64,000 nt of DNA from Paenibacillus sp. L3-i20 (GTDB lineage Bacteria > Bacillota > Bacilli > Paenibacillales > Paenibacillaceae): positions 1 to 64,000 of the forward strand of contig NZ_BQME02000001.1 in NCBI RefSeq assembly GCF_022180385.2, read 5' to 3'. The notes below the pieces were generated by a model that saw only the letters and a program-made list of their open reading frames with translations, was not told where the DNA came from and made no database searches. Of the stretch, positions 1 to 8,789 are shown piece by piece. A program made the translations under genes and the position numbers. How positions within the stretch are numbered: position 1 is the stretch's first letter; the number at the start of each line of letters is the position of its first letter.

Positions 1-166
1 CAGCTCCGCCGCCTGCACCGCCACCAGCTCCGCCGCCTGCACCGCCACCAGCTCCTCCGCCTGCACCGCCGCCTGCGCCACCACCAGCTCCGCCGCCTGC
101 ACCGCCACCAGCTCCTCCGCCTGCACCGCCACCAGCTCCGCCGCCTGCACCGCCGCCGCCTTGTCC
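1..166 (-). repeat. GC-rich 24-bp minisatellite coding for Gly-Gly-Gly-Ala repeats
   Basis: At least five imperfect 24-bp units (CAGCTCCGCCGCCTGCACCG core on the plus strand, third-position C/T variants) follow one another. Each encodes eight residues of the form GGGAGGGA on the minus strand. One unit is extended by 12 bp. The GC content is far above the flanking DNA. Units this similar change number easily by slippage. Confidence 0.85.
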
Positions 167-529
167 AGCGCCTTTACCTTTGCCGTTTCCTTTAGATTTC
201 GCTTTCGCAGCTGCTTTTGCAGTCGAATACGAATAGCTAATGGATTGTAACGTTTTTGCATCTACTGATCCTGTTATCGGTAGACCATGTGTTTTTTGAT
301 AATACTTAACTCCTCTTACTGTTTGTGGTCCATAATGTCCATCTATAGGTCCACCGTAACTTCCCAATGATTTGAGCATTCCTTGAATTACGTATACTTC
401 CGGGCCTTTTGCTTTCTTTCCAACCGCTAAGGTTGTGTTTGGCAGACTAAACATTAATGCCAGCGTAACTACAGCCACGCTTAAGTATTTAACCACGCGC
501 CAGCTAACTTTCTTTTGTGTATTTTCCAC
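1..529 (-). CDS. Secreted peptidoglycan-binding-domain protein with Gly/Ala-rich tail (partial, runs off window)
   Basis: The reading frame starts at a GTG at 529-527, preceded by a GGAAGGTG ribosome site, and stays open to the window edge, so the C-terminus is missing. After a basic N-terminus (about residues 1-16) comes a hydrophobic signal segment (about 17-36). A PG_binding_1-like domain follows (about 40-95), with the typical pattern of hydrophobic residues, 'YGPQT' and 'GLPITGSVDAKT'. A Lys/Ala-rich linker then leads into a Gly/Ala repeat. The family binds cell-wall peptidoglycan outside the membrane and is often joined to a hydrolase domain, as in SleB-type germination enzymes. Any catalytic domain here would lie beyond the window. 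Confidence 0.7.
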   Translation of the reverse strand, partial: MENTQKKVSWRVVKYLSVAVVTLALMFSLPNTTLAVGKKAKGPEVYVIQGMLKSLGSYGGPIDGHYGPQTVRGVKYYQKTHGLPITGSVDAKTLQSISYSYSTAKAAAKAKSKGNGKGKGAGQGGGGAGGGAGGGAGGGAGGGAGGGAGGGAGGGAGGGAGGGAGGGAGGGAGGGA

Positions 530-876
530 TAGCCTGCACCTTCCTTTTCTGAATGAATTGTTGCTACCAAAGTTACTATCCCCAATTTTTCGTTTTCATT
601 TCAGTAATTTCAAAAAAATTTATGAACTTACTTTCAGAGCGAACAATTATCTCCTTAATCGTTCAGAAGCTATCCCCTAATAATTCCGTTTATAAAGCGA
701 TACTTTCTACCTCTTTCGTTGCCAAATCAATTGCTAAGTTGATCAACATACAAAGGACTCCTGACAAAAGCTTAACTTTGCCAGGAGTCCTTTATACATT
801 TTCCTTGGTACAAGAAAGTAGTAAATAGGAACACGAACTCTTTCCGTTTGGACGGTTCGCCAAGATATATTCCCCG
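530..876. other. Intergenic gap holding one bidirectional terminator
   Basis: No open frame here has a credible ribosome site or family signature. The only clear element is the terminator at 752-793. The rest is AT-rich, and it presumably contains the promoter of the peptidoglycan-binding protein gene, which I could not place confidently. Confidence 0.5.
752..793. terminator. Rho-independent terminator downstream of fructokinase
   Basis: AAAGGACTCCTG at 752-763 pairs with CAGGAGTCCTTT at 782-793, a 12-bp perfect stem with an 18-nt loop and A/T tracts at the ends. It lies downstream of the fructokinase gene. Confidence 0.85.
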
Positions 877-1857
877 TTACCCTACATACTCTCCACTCAT
901 AAACCGTTCGATTTCATTTGGCGTTGGCAATGATGATATAGCACCTTTGCGAGTAGCTGCAAGTGCACCCATAGCATTAGCGAATATAAGCATATTGTCC
1001 AGTTTGTCTTTGCTCCAAGTTGGAGCAGCTGGAGCTTCTTCACGCAATAAACAATGTATTACCCCACCAAAGAACGCATCTCCGCAACCGGTGGTGTCAA
1101 CTACTTCAACCTTGTAGCCTTCATGACTCGTTCTCACGTTCCCAAATTGTTTTGATGTACGGCAATAGCTTCCGTTCGCTCCACATGTGATTAACAGTAG
1201 CTTTATGTTAAAGCGCTCCATCAACAGATCCACTCCACGTTCCAGATCGCTCTCACCTGTCAACAATTCCAGTTCGTCTTCGGAGAGCTTTACGATATCA
1301 GCAATCTCCATACCTTTCACAATCTCAACCTTCGCTTCTTCAGCATTATTCCATAATGGCAATCTAACGTTCGGATCGAACGTAACGATTAGCCCCTGAC
1401 TCTTCGCATACGCGGCTGTTGCAAGAGTTGCAGTTCTCGAAGGCTCATGTGTCATAGAGACAGAGCCGAAATGAAACAACTTAGCGCCAGCGATTTTCGA
1501 ATAGTCAACATCCTCAGTACGGAGCATTTGGTCAGCACCGGGCTTGCGATAAAATGTAAATGATCGATCCCCATCCTTATCTAGATGAACGAAGGCAAGT
1601 GTCGTCTGTGCTTCATCCGAAAACGTAAGACCATCAACATTTATTCCGGTTTCCTTAAGCGTTTCTCCTAAATAGCGACCAAACTCATCGTTGCCCACAG
1701 CTCCAATAAAAGCCGTTTCGCGGCCTAACCTAGCTAGTCCAGTAAGAACATTAGCTGGAGCACCTCCAGCGTTCCGTTCAAAAAGCGGCTGCCCCTGCTC
1801 TGACATACCATGAGGCGTAAAATCGATCAACAACTCTCCCAACGCTATTACTTCCAT
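877..1857 (-). CDS. scrK: Fructokinase (PfkB/ribokinase family)
   Basis: This 326-aa protein has the full PfkB layout. The N-terminal 'GELLIDF' strand is followed by the 'GGAPANV' substrate signature near residues 31-37. The C-terminal anion-hole and catalytic signature 'DTTGCGDAFFGG' lies near 253-264, with Asp as the catalytic base. The family phosphorylates fructose (or a related sugar) with ATP in the cytoplasm. The gene stands alone, divergent from the exonuclease gene, and ends at a strong terminator. No sugar transporter is adjacent, so the exact sugar is inferred from overall resemblance to ScrK-type fructokinases. Confidence 0.82.
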   Translation of the reverse strand: MEVIALGELLIDFTPHGMSEQGQPLFERNAGGAPANVLTGLARLGRETAFIGAVGNDEFGRYLGETLKETGINVDGLTFSDEAQTTLAFVHLDKDGDRSFTFYRKPGADQMLRTEDVDYSKIAGAKLFHFGSVSMTHEPSRTATLATAAYAKSQGLIVTFDPNVRLPLWNNAEEAKVEIVKGMEIADIVKLSEDELELLTGESDLERGVDLLMERFNIKLLLITCGANGSYCRTSKQFGNVRTSHEGYKVEVVDTTGCGDAFFGGVIHCLLREEAPAAPTWSKDKLDNMLIFANAMGALAATRKGAISSLPTPNEIERFMSGEYVG

Positions 1858-2003
1858 CTAGCGTATCTCCCTTCATTTAATAGCTTCAAAATATAATTGC
1901 CATAATTATAGCTCATCCCGTCCCTATTGAAAGAGAAATAACATTACCTGTACAATAGAAACTAGACGGATAACAAAAATGACCAGACAAAGTGGTGACT
2001 CTT

Positions 2004-2627
2004 ATGCAATCATTAAAAAATAAATCCTTCACAGTGTTCGACTTTGAAACGAGTGGACTTGATCCACAAAATGACCGTGTCATAGAAATGGCAGCAATCC
2101 GAGTTGTTAATGGTGAAGTAGCAAGCGAATTCAGCACTCTCGTCCAATTCGATGGCACGTTAGCACCAAAGATAACTGAGTTAACAGGAATTACTAAAGA
2201 GATGACGACATTTGGAATGGATGAGGACACAGCATTTCGCATTTTGAACCGAATGCTTGGCGATCACATTCTCGTCGCTCATAATGCACAGTTTGATCTT
2301 AGTTTCCTTCATCATTCCTTAATGAGAATTGCTGGGCGTTCCTTTAAAAACGACTTTATCGATACACTTACGATTAGCAGAGCTCGTCATGTATATCCGC
2401 ATACACTAAAAGATATGTGCGATCGTTACAACATTCCGCTTATTGGAGGACATCGTGCTCTAAATGATGTCGTCGCGTGCTGGGAGTTGTTCCGTACGAT
2501 GGACGAGGAATTACCTGCAATGGATGCTCTAAATAAACTTGGTTATATAAAAAAATACGGGCCCCCTGCTTGGAGCCCGCCTAATGCGAAGTTGGAAGCG
2601 ATAACGTTAAAATACGCTCCGCGTTAA
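2004..2627 (+). CDS. DnaQ-like 3'-5' exonuclease (DEDDh family)
   Basis: About 207 aa. The Exo I motif 'FDFETSGLDP' lies near the N-terminus, Exo II is 'HNAQFDLSFL', and Exo III is 'HRALNDVVA', giving the D-E-D-D-h residues of proofreading exonucleases. The family removes 3' nucleotides and may be an epsilon-like subunit or a stand-alone repair nuclease. I prefer the ATG at 2004 because a GGTGAC-type ribosome site precedes it, although GTG codons at 1992 and 1995 are in frame. It ends tail-to-tail with the nucleoside phosphorylase gene only 6 bp away, with no terminator between them. Confidence 0.78.
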   Translation: MQSLKNKSFTVFDFETSGLDPQNDRVIEMAAIRVVNGEVASEFSTLVQFDGTLAPKITELTGITKEMTTFGMDEDTAFRILNRMLGDHILVAHNAQFDLSFLHHSLMRIAGRSFKNDFIDTLTISRARHVYPHTLKDMCDRYNIPLIGGHRALNDVVACWELFRTMDEELPAMDALNKLGYIKKYGPPAWSPPNAKLEAITLKYAPR

Positions 2628-2633
2628 TAATAA

Positions 2634-3356
2634 TTAATTTGCTAACTTAACGATTGCGCCAAGCGCCGCATCGATCTCTCTTTCTATCGCATTGGCAACT
2701 ACGTTAGTATGCGGATCGTATTCGGCAGCTAAGTCGGAATCCGCATATCCGTCTATCGCTAGAATAGCTCCTGCACGTGCACCGCGAAGAGTTGCTATGA
2801 TGTAAAGTGCTGCTATTTCCATCTCTACAGCAATCGCACCTGACGCCTTATATTGTTTGTGAGGGATCTCAACTACACCAGTAAAAAAAGCATCCAATGT
2901 AACGGTGATTCCTTTTTTCACAACACCTTCGCTTTCAAGCGCTTTTTCTAACAAAGCATTTACGATATCTCCGTCAGCAACTGCTGGAAATCCATCTGGT
3001 ACAAGCTGACGGGTCAGGCCATCAGCACGTACTGCAGCAGTACTTACGACTAGACTGCCTGCCGGATGATCGGCAGAATAAGATCCGGCGGTCCCAACGC
3101 GAATTAGCGTTGTCACTCCGCCTTTAATCAGTTCCTCAAAGCATACAGCAGCTCCCGGACAGCCTACCCCGTGGCTAACAACTGCTAACTGAACGCCATT
3201 ATATTCCCCAACAAATGTTCGATACTCACGTGCAAATGCTAGCTCTCTAACATTCGTTAACTTTTGAGAAATGACTTCAGCACGTCTAGGGTCACCGCAT
3301 ACAAGAGCATAAGATGGTAAATCTTCTGATTGAAGCTGCAATATAGGCAAATACAT
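2634..3356 (-). CDS. Nucleoside phosphorylase (uridine/purine phosphorylase family)
   Basis: 240 aa. It shows the PNP_UDP_1 pattern: 'CGDPRRAE' (phosphate binding) at the N-terminus, 'SHGVGCPGAAVCFEEL' and 'RVGTAGS' near residues 60-92, and 'AVEMEIAALY' around 173-182 for ribose binding. The enzyme splits nucleosides with phosphate into base and ribose-1-phosphate in the cytoplasm. It is the last gene of a run that begins with the nucleoside ABC transporter, so uptake and cleavage of nucleosides look coupled. Base preference cannot be decided by eye. It begins 2 bp after the stop of the upstream gene. Confidence 0.8.
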   Translation of the reverse strand: MYLPILQLQSEDLPSYALVCGDPRRAEVISQKLTNVRELAFAREYRTFVGEYNGVQLAVVSHGVGCPGAAVCFEELIKGGVTTLIRVGTAGSYSADHPAGSLVVSTAAVRADGLTRQLVPDGFPAVADGDIVNALLEKALESEGVVKKGITVTLDAFFTGVVEIPHKQYKASGAIAVEMEIAALYIIATLRGARAGAILAIDGYADSDLAAEYDPHTNVVANAIEREIDAALGAIVKLAN

Positions 3357-3358
3357 CG

Positions 3359-4030
3359 TTAATCAAACTCCTTTTGTAGCCATTCGTCTTCAGGCATACT
3401 ATTTTCTTCACTCGTAAAGCGCTGCTCCTCGAACGGATCAGCGTAATTGTGAAAGCCGTTCCGCTCCCAGAAACCTGGCCGATCTTCCTTCATAAACTCG
3501 ATACCTCTAATCCACTTAGCACTTTTCCAGAAATAAAGATGAGGCACAATTAATCGCATTGGTCCACCATGTTTATCTGATAGCGGCTCCCCGTCAAAGC
3601 GATGAGCAAGAATAACATCTTGCCGAATGAGATCTTCTAGCGGAACGTTTGTATCGTAATCTTCATCTGCGTGAATCATGACATAACGTGCTTCCGACTT
3701 TACATTAAGCAAAGACAAGAGATCAGTAAAACGGATACCTTCCCATTCCGTATCGAGCTTAGACCACCTTGTTACACAATGAATGTCACAAACGATCTTC
3801 GTCTGGGCTAAATCCATCAGTTGATTGAACGTGAAGGTAAGTTCCTGCTCTACTTCTCCAAAGATACGGAGTGACCAATCAGCCATATCATACTTAGGCA
3901 CTTCCCCTTCGTGCAAAATGGGAAAACGTTCCGTAACCGTCTGACCTGGAGGAACACGATGTGCAATATGTTCTGGAACCTCCGCTAGCTTTGGCGATAC
4001 CCGTTTGAGTCGATCTGCTTTGTTGTGCAT
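3359..4030 (-). CDS. Sulfite-oxidase-like molybdopterin-dependent oxidoreductase (YuiH-like)
   Basis: 223 aa with the oxidoreductase molybdopterin-binding domain. 'DIHCVTRWSKLDTEWEGI' carries the Cys expected to bind molybdenum, followed by 'HGGPMRLIVPHLYFWKSAKWIRGIEF', typical of the family. The N-terminus ('ERFPILHEGEVP') also fits YuiH-like cytoplasmic proteins. No signal peptide is visible. Substrate unknown. It sits between the nucleoside permease and the phosphorylase, an unexpected place for a molybdoenzyme, and is probably co-transcribed with the latter. Confidence 0.78.
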   Translation of the reverse strand: MHNKADRLKRVSPKLAEVPEHIAHRVPPGQTVTERFPILHEGEVPKYDMADWSLRIFGEVEQELTFTFNQLMDLAQTKIVCDIHCVTRWSKLDTEWEGIRFTDLLSLLNVKSEARYVMIHADEDYDTNVPLEDLIRQDVILAHRFDGEPLSDKHGGPMRLIVPHLYFWKSAKWIRGIEFMKEDRPGFWERNGFHNYADPFEEQRFTSEENSMPEDEWLQKEFD

Positions 4031-4077
4031 ATTTTCACTCCTCTACATGTCATTATGATAGGCAAGTAACTTTCCGA

Positions 4078-5001
4078 TTAACGCGAGCTTTCGTTCGACT
4101 TACGCGCTTCTTCCAAATAACCTTTGTCCTTGAAGAAAAACATCGCTACGATGGTTACGACATAAGGCACCATATACGTAAATTGGGTCGGCAAAGCAAA
4201 ACCTTGAAGCCTAATACTAAGTGATTCCATAAAGCCAAATAGGAAGCTCGCAGCCGCAACCCCAAGCGGATTAGATTGCCCAAGCATCGTAGCAACAAGT
4301 GCAATAAAACCGCGTCCAGACGTCATTCCTTCTGTAAACATCGTCACATTTCCTAATGAAAGCTGCGCTCCGGCTAAGCCGCACAATGCACCGCAAAGTA
4401 GAACAGCACCGTATTGCAAACGAGATACTTTAATGCCAAGACTTCGTGCGGCAGTTGGATTCTCTCCAGCTGCTAATAGACGGAATCCCGTTACCGTCTT
4501 AAATAAGAAGTATTGAAGTCCAAGAACGATAACGATAGAAAGGTATACGAGAACGGAATGACCTGACAACACATCACCAAGCCAAGGAATGTTCTCAACG
4601 AATGGAATATCCCATTTAGGTAAACCAGTCATATCTTTATCATAAAAAGCTCCCCTCACATCAAAGATTGCTCGTAATGCAAACGTTGTTAGTCCTAATG
4701 CGAGAAAGTTGAGCGCAATACCAACAACGATTACATTAGCCCTTAAATGAATGCTCATATAGGCGAACAGAAGTGAGAATACAAGCGTACAAATCATTGC
4801 AAATAATACAGCAAAAATAATGTTTCCTGTCATATAATTACCGACAATTGCTGTAAATGCGCCTACAAGCATTAGTCCTTCGAGTCCCACGTTGAACAAT
4901 CCAACCCGCGCACATATAGCTCCGCCAAGTGCCGCAAGGAGAATCGGAGTTACCATTCGAAGTGCAGAGGCAAATAACGAAACATCAAACAGCTGATCCA
5001 T
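4078..5001 (-). CDS. nupQ: Nucleoside ABC transporter permease 2 (NupQ type)
   Basis: 307 aa, almost entirely membrane segments. It is a BPD_transp_2 permease with the family signatures 'GLFNVGLEGLMLVGA' and 'GLGLTTFALR'-like loops, and 'LGIKVSRLQYGAVLL' as the coupling region. With NupP it would form the membrane channel for nucleosides. It overlaps the upstream permease gene by 17 bp, so the two are translationally coupled. Symbol by analogy with nupNOPQ (yufNOPQ) of Bacillus subtilis. Confidence 0.8.
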   Translation of the reverse strand: MDQLFDVSLFASALRMVTPILLAALGGAICARVGLFNVGLEGLMLVGAFTAIVGNYMTGNIIFAVLFAMICTLVFSLLFAYMSIHLRANVIVVGIALNFLALGLTTFALRAIFDVRGAFYDKDMTGLPKWDIPFVENIPWLGDVLSGHSVLVYLSIVIVLGLQYFLFKTVTGFRLLAAGENPTAARSLGIKVSRLQYGAVLLCGALCGLAGAQLSLGNVTMFTEGMTSGRGFIALVATMLGQSNPLGVAAASFLFGFMESLSIRLQGFALPTQFTYMVPYVVTIVAMFFFKDKGYLEEARKSNESSR

Positions 5002-6052
5002 CTTTCGCCCCCGCTTTCTTGCGTTTTATAAAGGATAAAGTTAATTTAGCTGAAACAAACAATATCAAAACTGCTTGAATAATACTGGATACTTCAAGAG
5101 GAACTTCCGTATTTCGTTCCATACCCATTCCACCCGTTTGCAGTGCTGCAAGTAAAATTGCGGCAACTGCCGTTCCTAGCGGATGTGAGCCTGCTAGCAA
5201 TGTCGCCATTATCCCAGACCATGCATATCCCGGTGCAGTTAACGCACCATCAATAAAACGATATTGTGTGCCAAGTACTTCCACGGAGCCGGCTAGACCA
5301 GCTAATCCCCCGCTGACGAACATACTTGCAATCATTAGCTTGCCACGCTGAATCCCGCCATAACTTGCAAACAATGGATTCCCGCCAAGCATTCGAATCT
5401 CATATCCTTTGACGGTATGTTTTAAATAGGCATATAAAATAATTGCTCCAACGACAGCTAACACAAACCCAACATGCAAACTGTAACCAGAGAACAATTT
5501 AGGCAGCCAAGCGGGTTGATCCAACATTATCGTTTGTGATAATGCGGCAGAACCTGTATTGTCCTTGAAAGGATACGTTACCATATATGATGCAAAAAAA
5601 ATGGCAATGTAATTGAGCAATAGTGTCGTTATAAGCAAATTCATTCTGAATTTTGCGTCCAGCCAGCCGGCAAATGCCGACCATATTCCCCCGGCAATAA
5701 TTCCCGCGAACAAGGCTGCAATAATTTTTAGCCAACCTGGTCCTGGTACATAAATAGCCGCTAATGCAGCACTTAAAGCACCTAACACCATTTGCCCTTC
5801 CGATCCCATATTAAAGAAGCCCGCACGGAAAGCAAGTGCTACACCAAGACCGATGAGAATAATCGGTGTTGCGCGGCTAAGCGTATTCGTAATGAAATAA
5901 AAGTTGCCAAATGCGCCCTTCCACATTTCTGCATATGTTTCCGTAATAGATCCGCCAACGATAACGATAGCAACTGCGCCAACAGCAAGTCCAACAATAA
6001 TAGCTAGAAGCGGCTGTAACAACGAGCGCAGAAATCCTTTGAGCTTAACCAA
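4985..6052 (-). CDS. nupP: Nucleoside ABC transporter permease 1 (NupP type)
   Basis: 355 aa. A basic N-terminus is followed by about eight to ten hydrophobic segments. The BPD_transp_2 signature 'GFFNMGSEGQMVLGAL' lies near residue 75-90, and 'PGYAWSGIMATLLAGSHPLGT' near the C-terminus. It pairs with the NupQ-like permease. It overlaps the ATPase gene upstream by 8 bp and NupQ downstream by 17 bp. Such tight packing supports one transcription unit for the whole transporter. Confidence 0.8.
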   Translation of the reverse strand: MVKLKGFLRSLLQPLLAIIVGLAVGAVAIVIVGGSITETYAEMWKGAFGNFYFITNTLSRATPIILIGLGVALAFRAGFFNMGSEGQMVLGALSAALAAIYVPGPGWLKIIAALFAGIIAGGIWSAFAGWLDAKFRMNLLITTLLLNYIAIFFASYMVTYPFKDNTGSAALSQTIMLDQPAWLPKLFSGYSLHVGFVLAVVGAIILYAYLKHTVKGYEIRMLGGNPLFASYGGIQRGKLMIASMFVSGGLAGLAGSVEVLGTQYRFIDGALTAPGYAWSGIMATLLAGSHPLGTAVAAILLAALQTGGMGMERNTEVPLEVSSIIQAVLILFVSAKLTLSFIKRKKAGAKDGSAV

Positions 6053-7544
6053 CTTCTTTACCTCCTGCCATTAACAAACTAATTCTTTCCTCAGTCGCAG
6101 TTTCTGCCATCATCTCGCCAACGACTTTCCCCTCGCACATAACATAAATACGATCTGATAATTTCAAAACTTCTGTCAACTCAGACGAAACTAACAAAAT
6201 TGCGCCTTGCCCATCCCGCTTCTCAAGTAGCTCTGTATGAATAATTTCCATAGCACCAACATCTACACCCCTTGTTGGTTCAGCGGCAATTAGGAAGGGT
6301 GAATGTTGTGCGAGCTCCCTGGCAACGATCAGCTTTTGAAGATTCCCGCCTGATAAATATTGTGACTTTGTGTGTAGTGAGCCCGTCTTGATTCCGAATC
6401 GCTCCACCCATTCTGATACCATCTTACGAATGCCTGCACCTTGCATAACACCGTATTTCTGATGTTTTTCCGTATGTCCCATAAGACCATTTTCCATCAC
6501 AGTAGCCTCTTTGGAGACGCCCCATTGATAACGATCCTCTGGAATATGTGCAAGACCTTGCTTGCGTATATTCAGTACCGAAGCACCTGTAATGTCTTGT
6601 CCTAATAGTTTAATAGAACCTGCATCCGGTTTCATGAGTCCAGAAATAGCCTGTAAAAGTTCCGACTGTCCATTGCCAGATATTCCAGCAATTCCGACAA
6701 TTTCGCCTTCATTAACTTGTAAGGTGACCTCATCAAGGAGTGGCTTCGTCTTCGTTCCTCTTACCGTAAGTGAGGATACTTCGAGCACTGCTTTCCCTCG
6801 AGTCCTATTGTTCCTTGACAGTTTAACTAGATCTCTGCCGACCATTAACTTAGAGAGTTGCTCTTCGTCCGTATCTGCTGCATTTACTGTTCCTGAAACT
6901 TTACCGTCGCGCAGAACAGTAATTCGGTCCGCAACCTCTAATATTTCTTGAAGCTTATGACTAATTAAAATAAAGCTTTTCCCTTGTGCAGCAAGCGCCT
7001 TAATGGCAATTAACAGCTCTTTAACTTCAAGCGGTGTTAAAACGCCTGTCGGTTCATCCAAAATAATAATTTCTGCTCCTTGATAGAGCACCTTTAATAT
7101 TTCTACACGCTGCTGAACACCAAGTGAGCAATCCCCCACTTTCTTCCACGGATCAACAGGCATACCATATTGTTTGGCAAGCCGCTCTGTTTCCATTGCC
7201 GCTGCTTTACGATCAAAACCTATCGCCTTAGCTGGTTCTCTACCAATTACGATATTTTCAGCAATCGAAAAGGAAGAAAACAACATAAAATGCTGATGTA
7301 CCATCCCAATTCCGTGTTTGATAGCATCGGTAGGACTGGCAAGTGATATGGATTTGTCATCTAGTTTAATTTCACCGCTAGTAGGAGTTTCCATGCCATA
7401 AAGGATGCGCATAAGCGTCGTTTTCCCTGCGCCATTCTCTCCAACAAGTGCATGGATTTCTCCTTTACGCAAGTTAAAGGATACTTCACTATTCGCCCTT
7501 ACTGCTCCGTAGTTTTTTGTTATGTTTTCCATTTGCAGCAACAT
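6045..7544 (-). CDS. nupO: Nucleoside ABC transporter ATPase (duplicated ABC domains, NupO type)
   Basis: About 499 aa with two ABC domains. The first has Walker A 'GENGAGKTT', Walker B 'IIILDEPTGVLTP' and a divergent signature 'SLGVQQRVEI'. The second has a degenerate Walker A 'GISGNGQSELL', signature 'LSGGNLQKLI' and 'EPTRGVD'. This layout is typical of sugar/nucleoside importers. I place the start at the ATG at 7544, because AAAGGAG stands 7 nt upstream. A longer frame starting at 7580 would run through the hairpin at 7571-7592. Confidence 0.83.
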   Translation of the reverse strand: MLLQMENITKNYGAVRANSEVSFNLRKGEIHALVGENGAGKTTLMRILYGMETPTSGEIKLDDKSISLASPTDAIKHGIGMVHQHFMLFSSFSIAENIVIGREPAKAIGFDRKAAAMETERLAKQYGMPVDPWKKVGDCSLGVQQRVEILKVLYQGAEIIILDEPTGVLTPLEVKELLIAIKALAAQGKSFILISHKLQEILEVADRITVLRDGKVSGTVNAADTDEEQLSKLMVGRDLVKLSRNNRTRGKAVLEVSSLTVRGTKTKPLLDEVTLQVNEGEIVGIAGISGNGQSELLQAISGLMKPDAGSIKLLGQDITGASVLNIRKQGLAHIPEDRYQWGVSKEATVMENGLMGHTEKHQKYGVMQGAGIRKMVSEWVERFGIKTGSLHTKSQYLSGGNLQKLIVARELAQHSPFLIAAEPTRGVDVGAMEIIHTELLEKRDGQGAILLVSSELTEVLKLSDRIYVMCEGKVVGEMMAETATEERISLLMAGGKEVG

Positions 7545-7570
7545 ATTGAAACTCCTTTCAAACAAGCAAA

Positions 7571-7592
7571 CCGGCTGCATGATAGCAGCCGG
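7571..7592 (-). terminator. Intercistronic hairpin between nupN and nupO
   Basis: CCGGCTGC at 7571-7578 and GCAGCCGG at 7585-7592 form an 8-bp GC-rich stem with a 6-nt loop. On the transcribed strand a short T-rich stretch follows. It may be a leaky terminator or an mRNA-stabilising stem that makes the binding protein more abundant than the ATPase, as is common in ABC importers. Confidence 0.6.
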
Positions 7593-7601
7593 TAATTTGG
7601 A

Positions 7602-8609
7602 TTATTTAGCTAGAGGGTTTTCAACTACTACCTTACCAGACTTAATATCTTCTGCGATTGCTTTTACTTTATCAACTGTTTCTTGACCTATGAACGGGCT
7701 AAGTGCCGATTTACTTTCCTTGGTAACGAACGTAAGTCCTACACCATCTTCCTTCAATCCATAGTCTGCTAATCCGAATTCGAACTTATCAGATGTAAAA
7801 GCTTTTACCGTTTCGTATGCAACTGCATCTGTTCCTTTTAGTTGAGATAGAACAACATGTTCAGGATCGATTTCGGTACGATCGACATCTTGTCCTGATG
7901 TGTAGAAGCCAAGTTCTTTCGCTGCTTCGAATACGCCAAGGTCACCTACCGCTGCCATTCCTGCGATAAAGTCAGCACCTTTGGAGTGCTGAAGGACAGC
8001 TAACTCTTTACCCTTCGCTGAATCATCGAAACTACCAACGTAGTTAATGAATAGTTCTGCATTTGGATTCGTTAGCTTCAAACCTTGTGCAAAACCCGAT
8101 GTATACTTGCTAAGAAGTGGAGCGTCGATTGCAACAACTGCCCCAACCTTATTTGTTTTTGTGGAAAGACCTGCTGTTGCGCCAAGTAAGAACGCTGCTT
8201 CATGTTCACGGAATACAACACTGCGAACATTCGGTAAATCTACTACTGTATCAATAACTGCAAATGATTTTGTTGGGTTTTCAGCAGCTACCTTTTTAAG
8301 CGCATCTTCTGCTTGAAACGTTGCAGTAATAATTAGATCATAATTTTCAGCAACAGTCGTACGTAGGTTTTGCTCGAAACCTGCTGGATCAGTCGATTCG
8401 ATTGTTTTCACTTCTACGCCAAACTCAGTACCTGCCTTCTTAAAGCCTTCATCCATTAAAGAGAAAAACGGGTTAACACCAATTTGTTCAGGAAGTACTA
8501 GTGCGATGCGCTTTTTCTTCTCATCACCGCCAGCAGTATTGTTTCCGCATGCTGCGATTACACTAATCGCCATTACCAAAGTAAGCAGTAATACTAGATG
8601 TTTTTTCAT
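7602..8609 (-). CDS. nupN: Nucleoside-binding lipoprotein (BMP/Med family, NupN type)
   Basis: 335 aa. A type II signal peptide with lipobox 'VIAAC' near residue 20 anchors it outside the membrane. The mature part is a BMP family periplasmic-binding-like fold with 'IALVLPEQIGVNPFFSLMDEGFK' at the start, a 'TATFQAEDAL' region and 'ADFIAGMAAVGDLG' in the middle. It captures nucleosides for the NupOPQ transporter that follows. It is the first gene of the operon, behind a sigma-A-like promoter (8662-8690). Confidence 0.83.
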   Translation of the reverse strand: MKKHLVLLLTLVMAISVIAACGNNTAGGDEKKKRIALVLPEQIGVNPFFSLMDEGFKKAGTEFGVEVKTIESTDPAGFEQNLRTTVAENYDLIITATFQAEDALKKVAAENPTKSFAVIDTVVDLPNVRSVVFREHEAAFLLGATAGLSTKTNKVGAVVAIDAPLLSKYTSGFAQGLKLTNPNAELFINYVGSFDDSAKGKELAVLQHSKGADFIAGMAAVGDLGVFEAAKELGFYTSGQDVDRTEIDPEHVVLSQLKGTDAVAYETVKAFTSDKFEFGLADYGLKEDGVGLTFVTKESKSALSPFIGQETVDKVKAIAEDIKSGKVVVENPLAK

Positions 8610-8661
8610 GCTGATCTCCCCTTAATTCTTTTTTAAAAAATGATTGTTTTAATTCCTATTT

Positions 8662-8690
8662 ATCCTAGTAGTTTTATAGGGATTTGTCAA
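8662..8690 (-). promoter_or_regulatory. Sigma-A-type promoter of the nup operon, with a possible PurR box upstream
   Basis: On the minus strand TTGACA (8690-8685) and TAGGAT (8667-8662) are separated by 17 bp, about 50 bp upstream of nupN. Farther upstream, CCGAACATT at 8732-8740 matches the core of the Bacillus PurR box (CCGAAC followed by A/T bases). The promoter is reasonably clear. The PurR box is only a short match and is suggested because the operon handles nucleosides. Confidence 0.55.
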
Positions 8691-8789
8691 TCCGTATAAT
8701 TCCGACATATTTCTACTTTATTCTACACGATCCGAACATTAATGCAATAAAAACTTTAGAACGTCAGGTTTTTACAACAAAAATACGAA

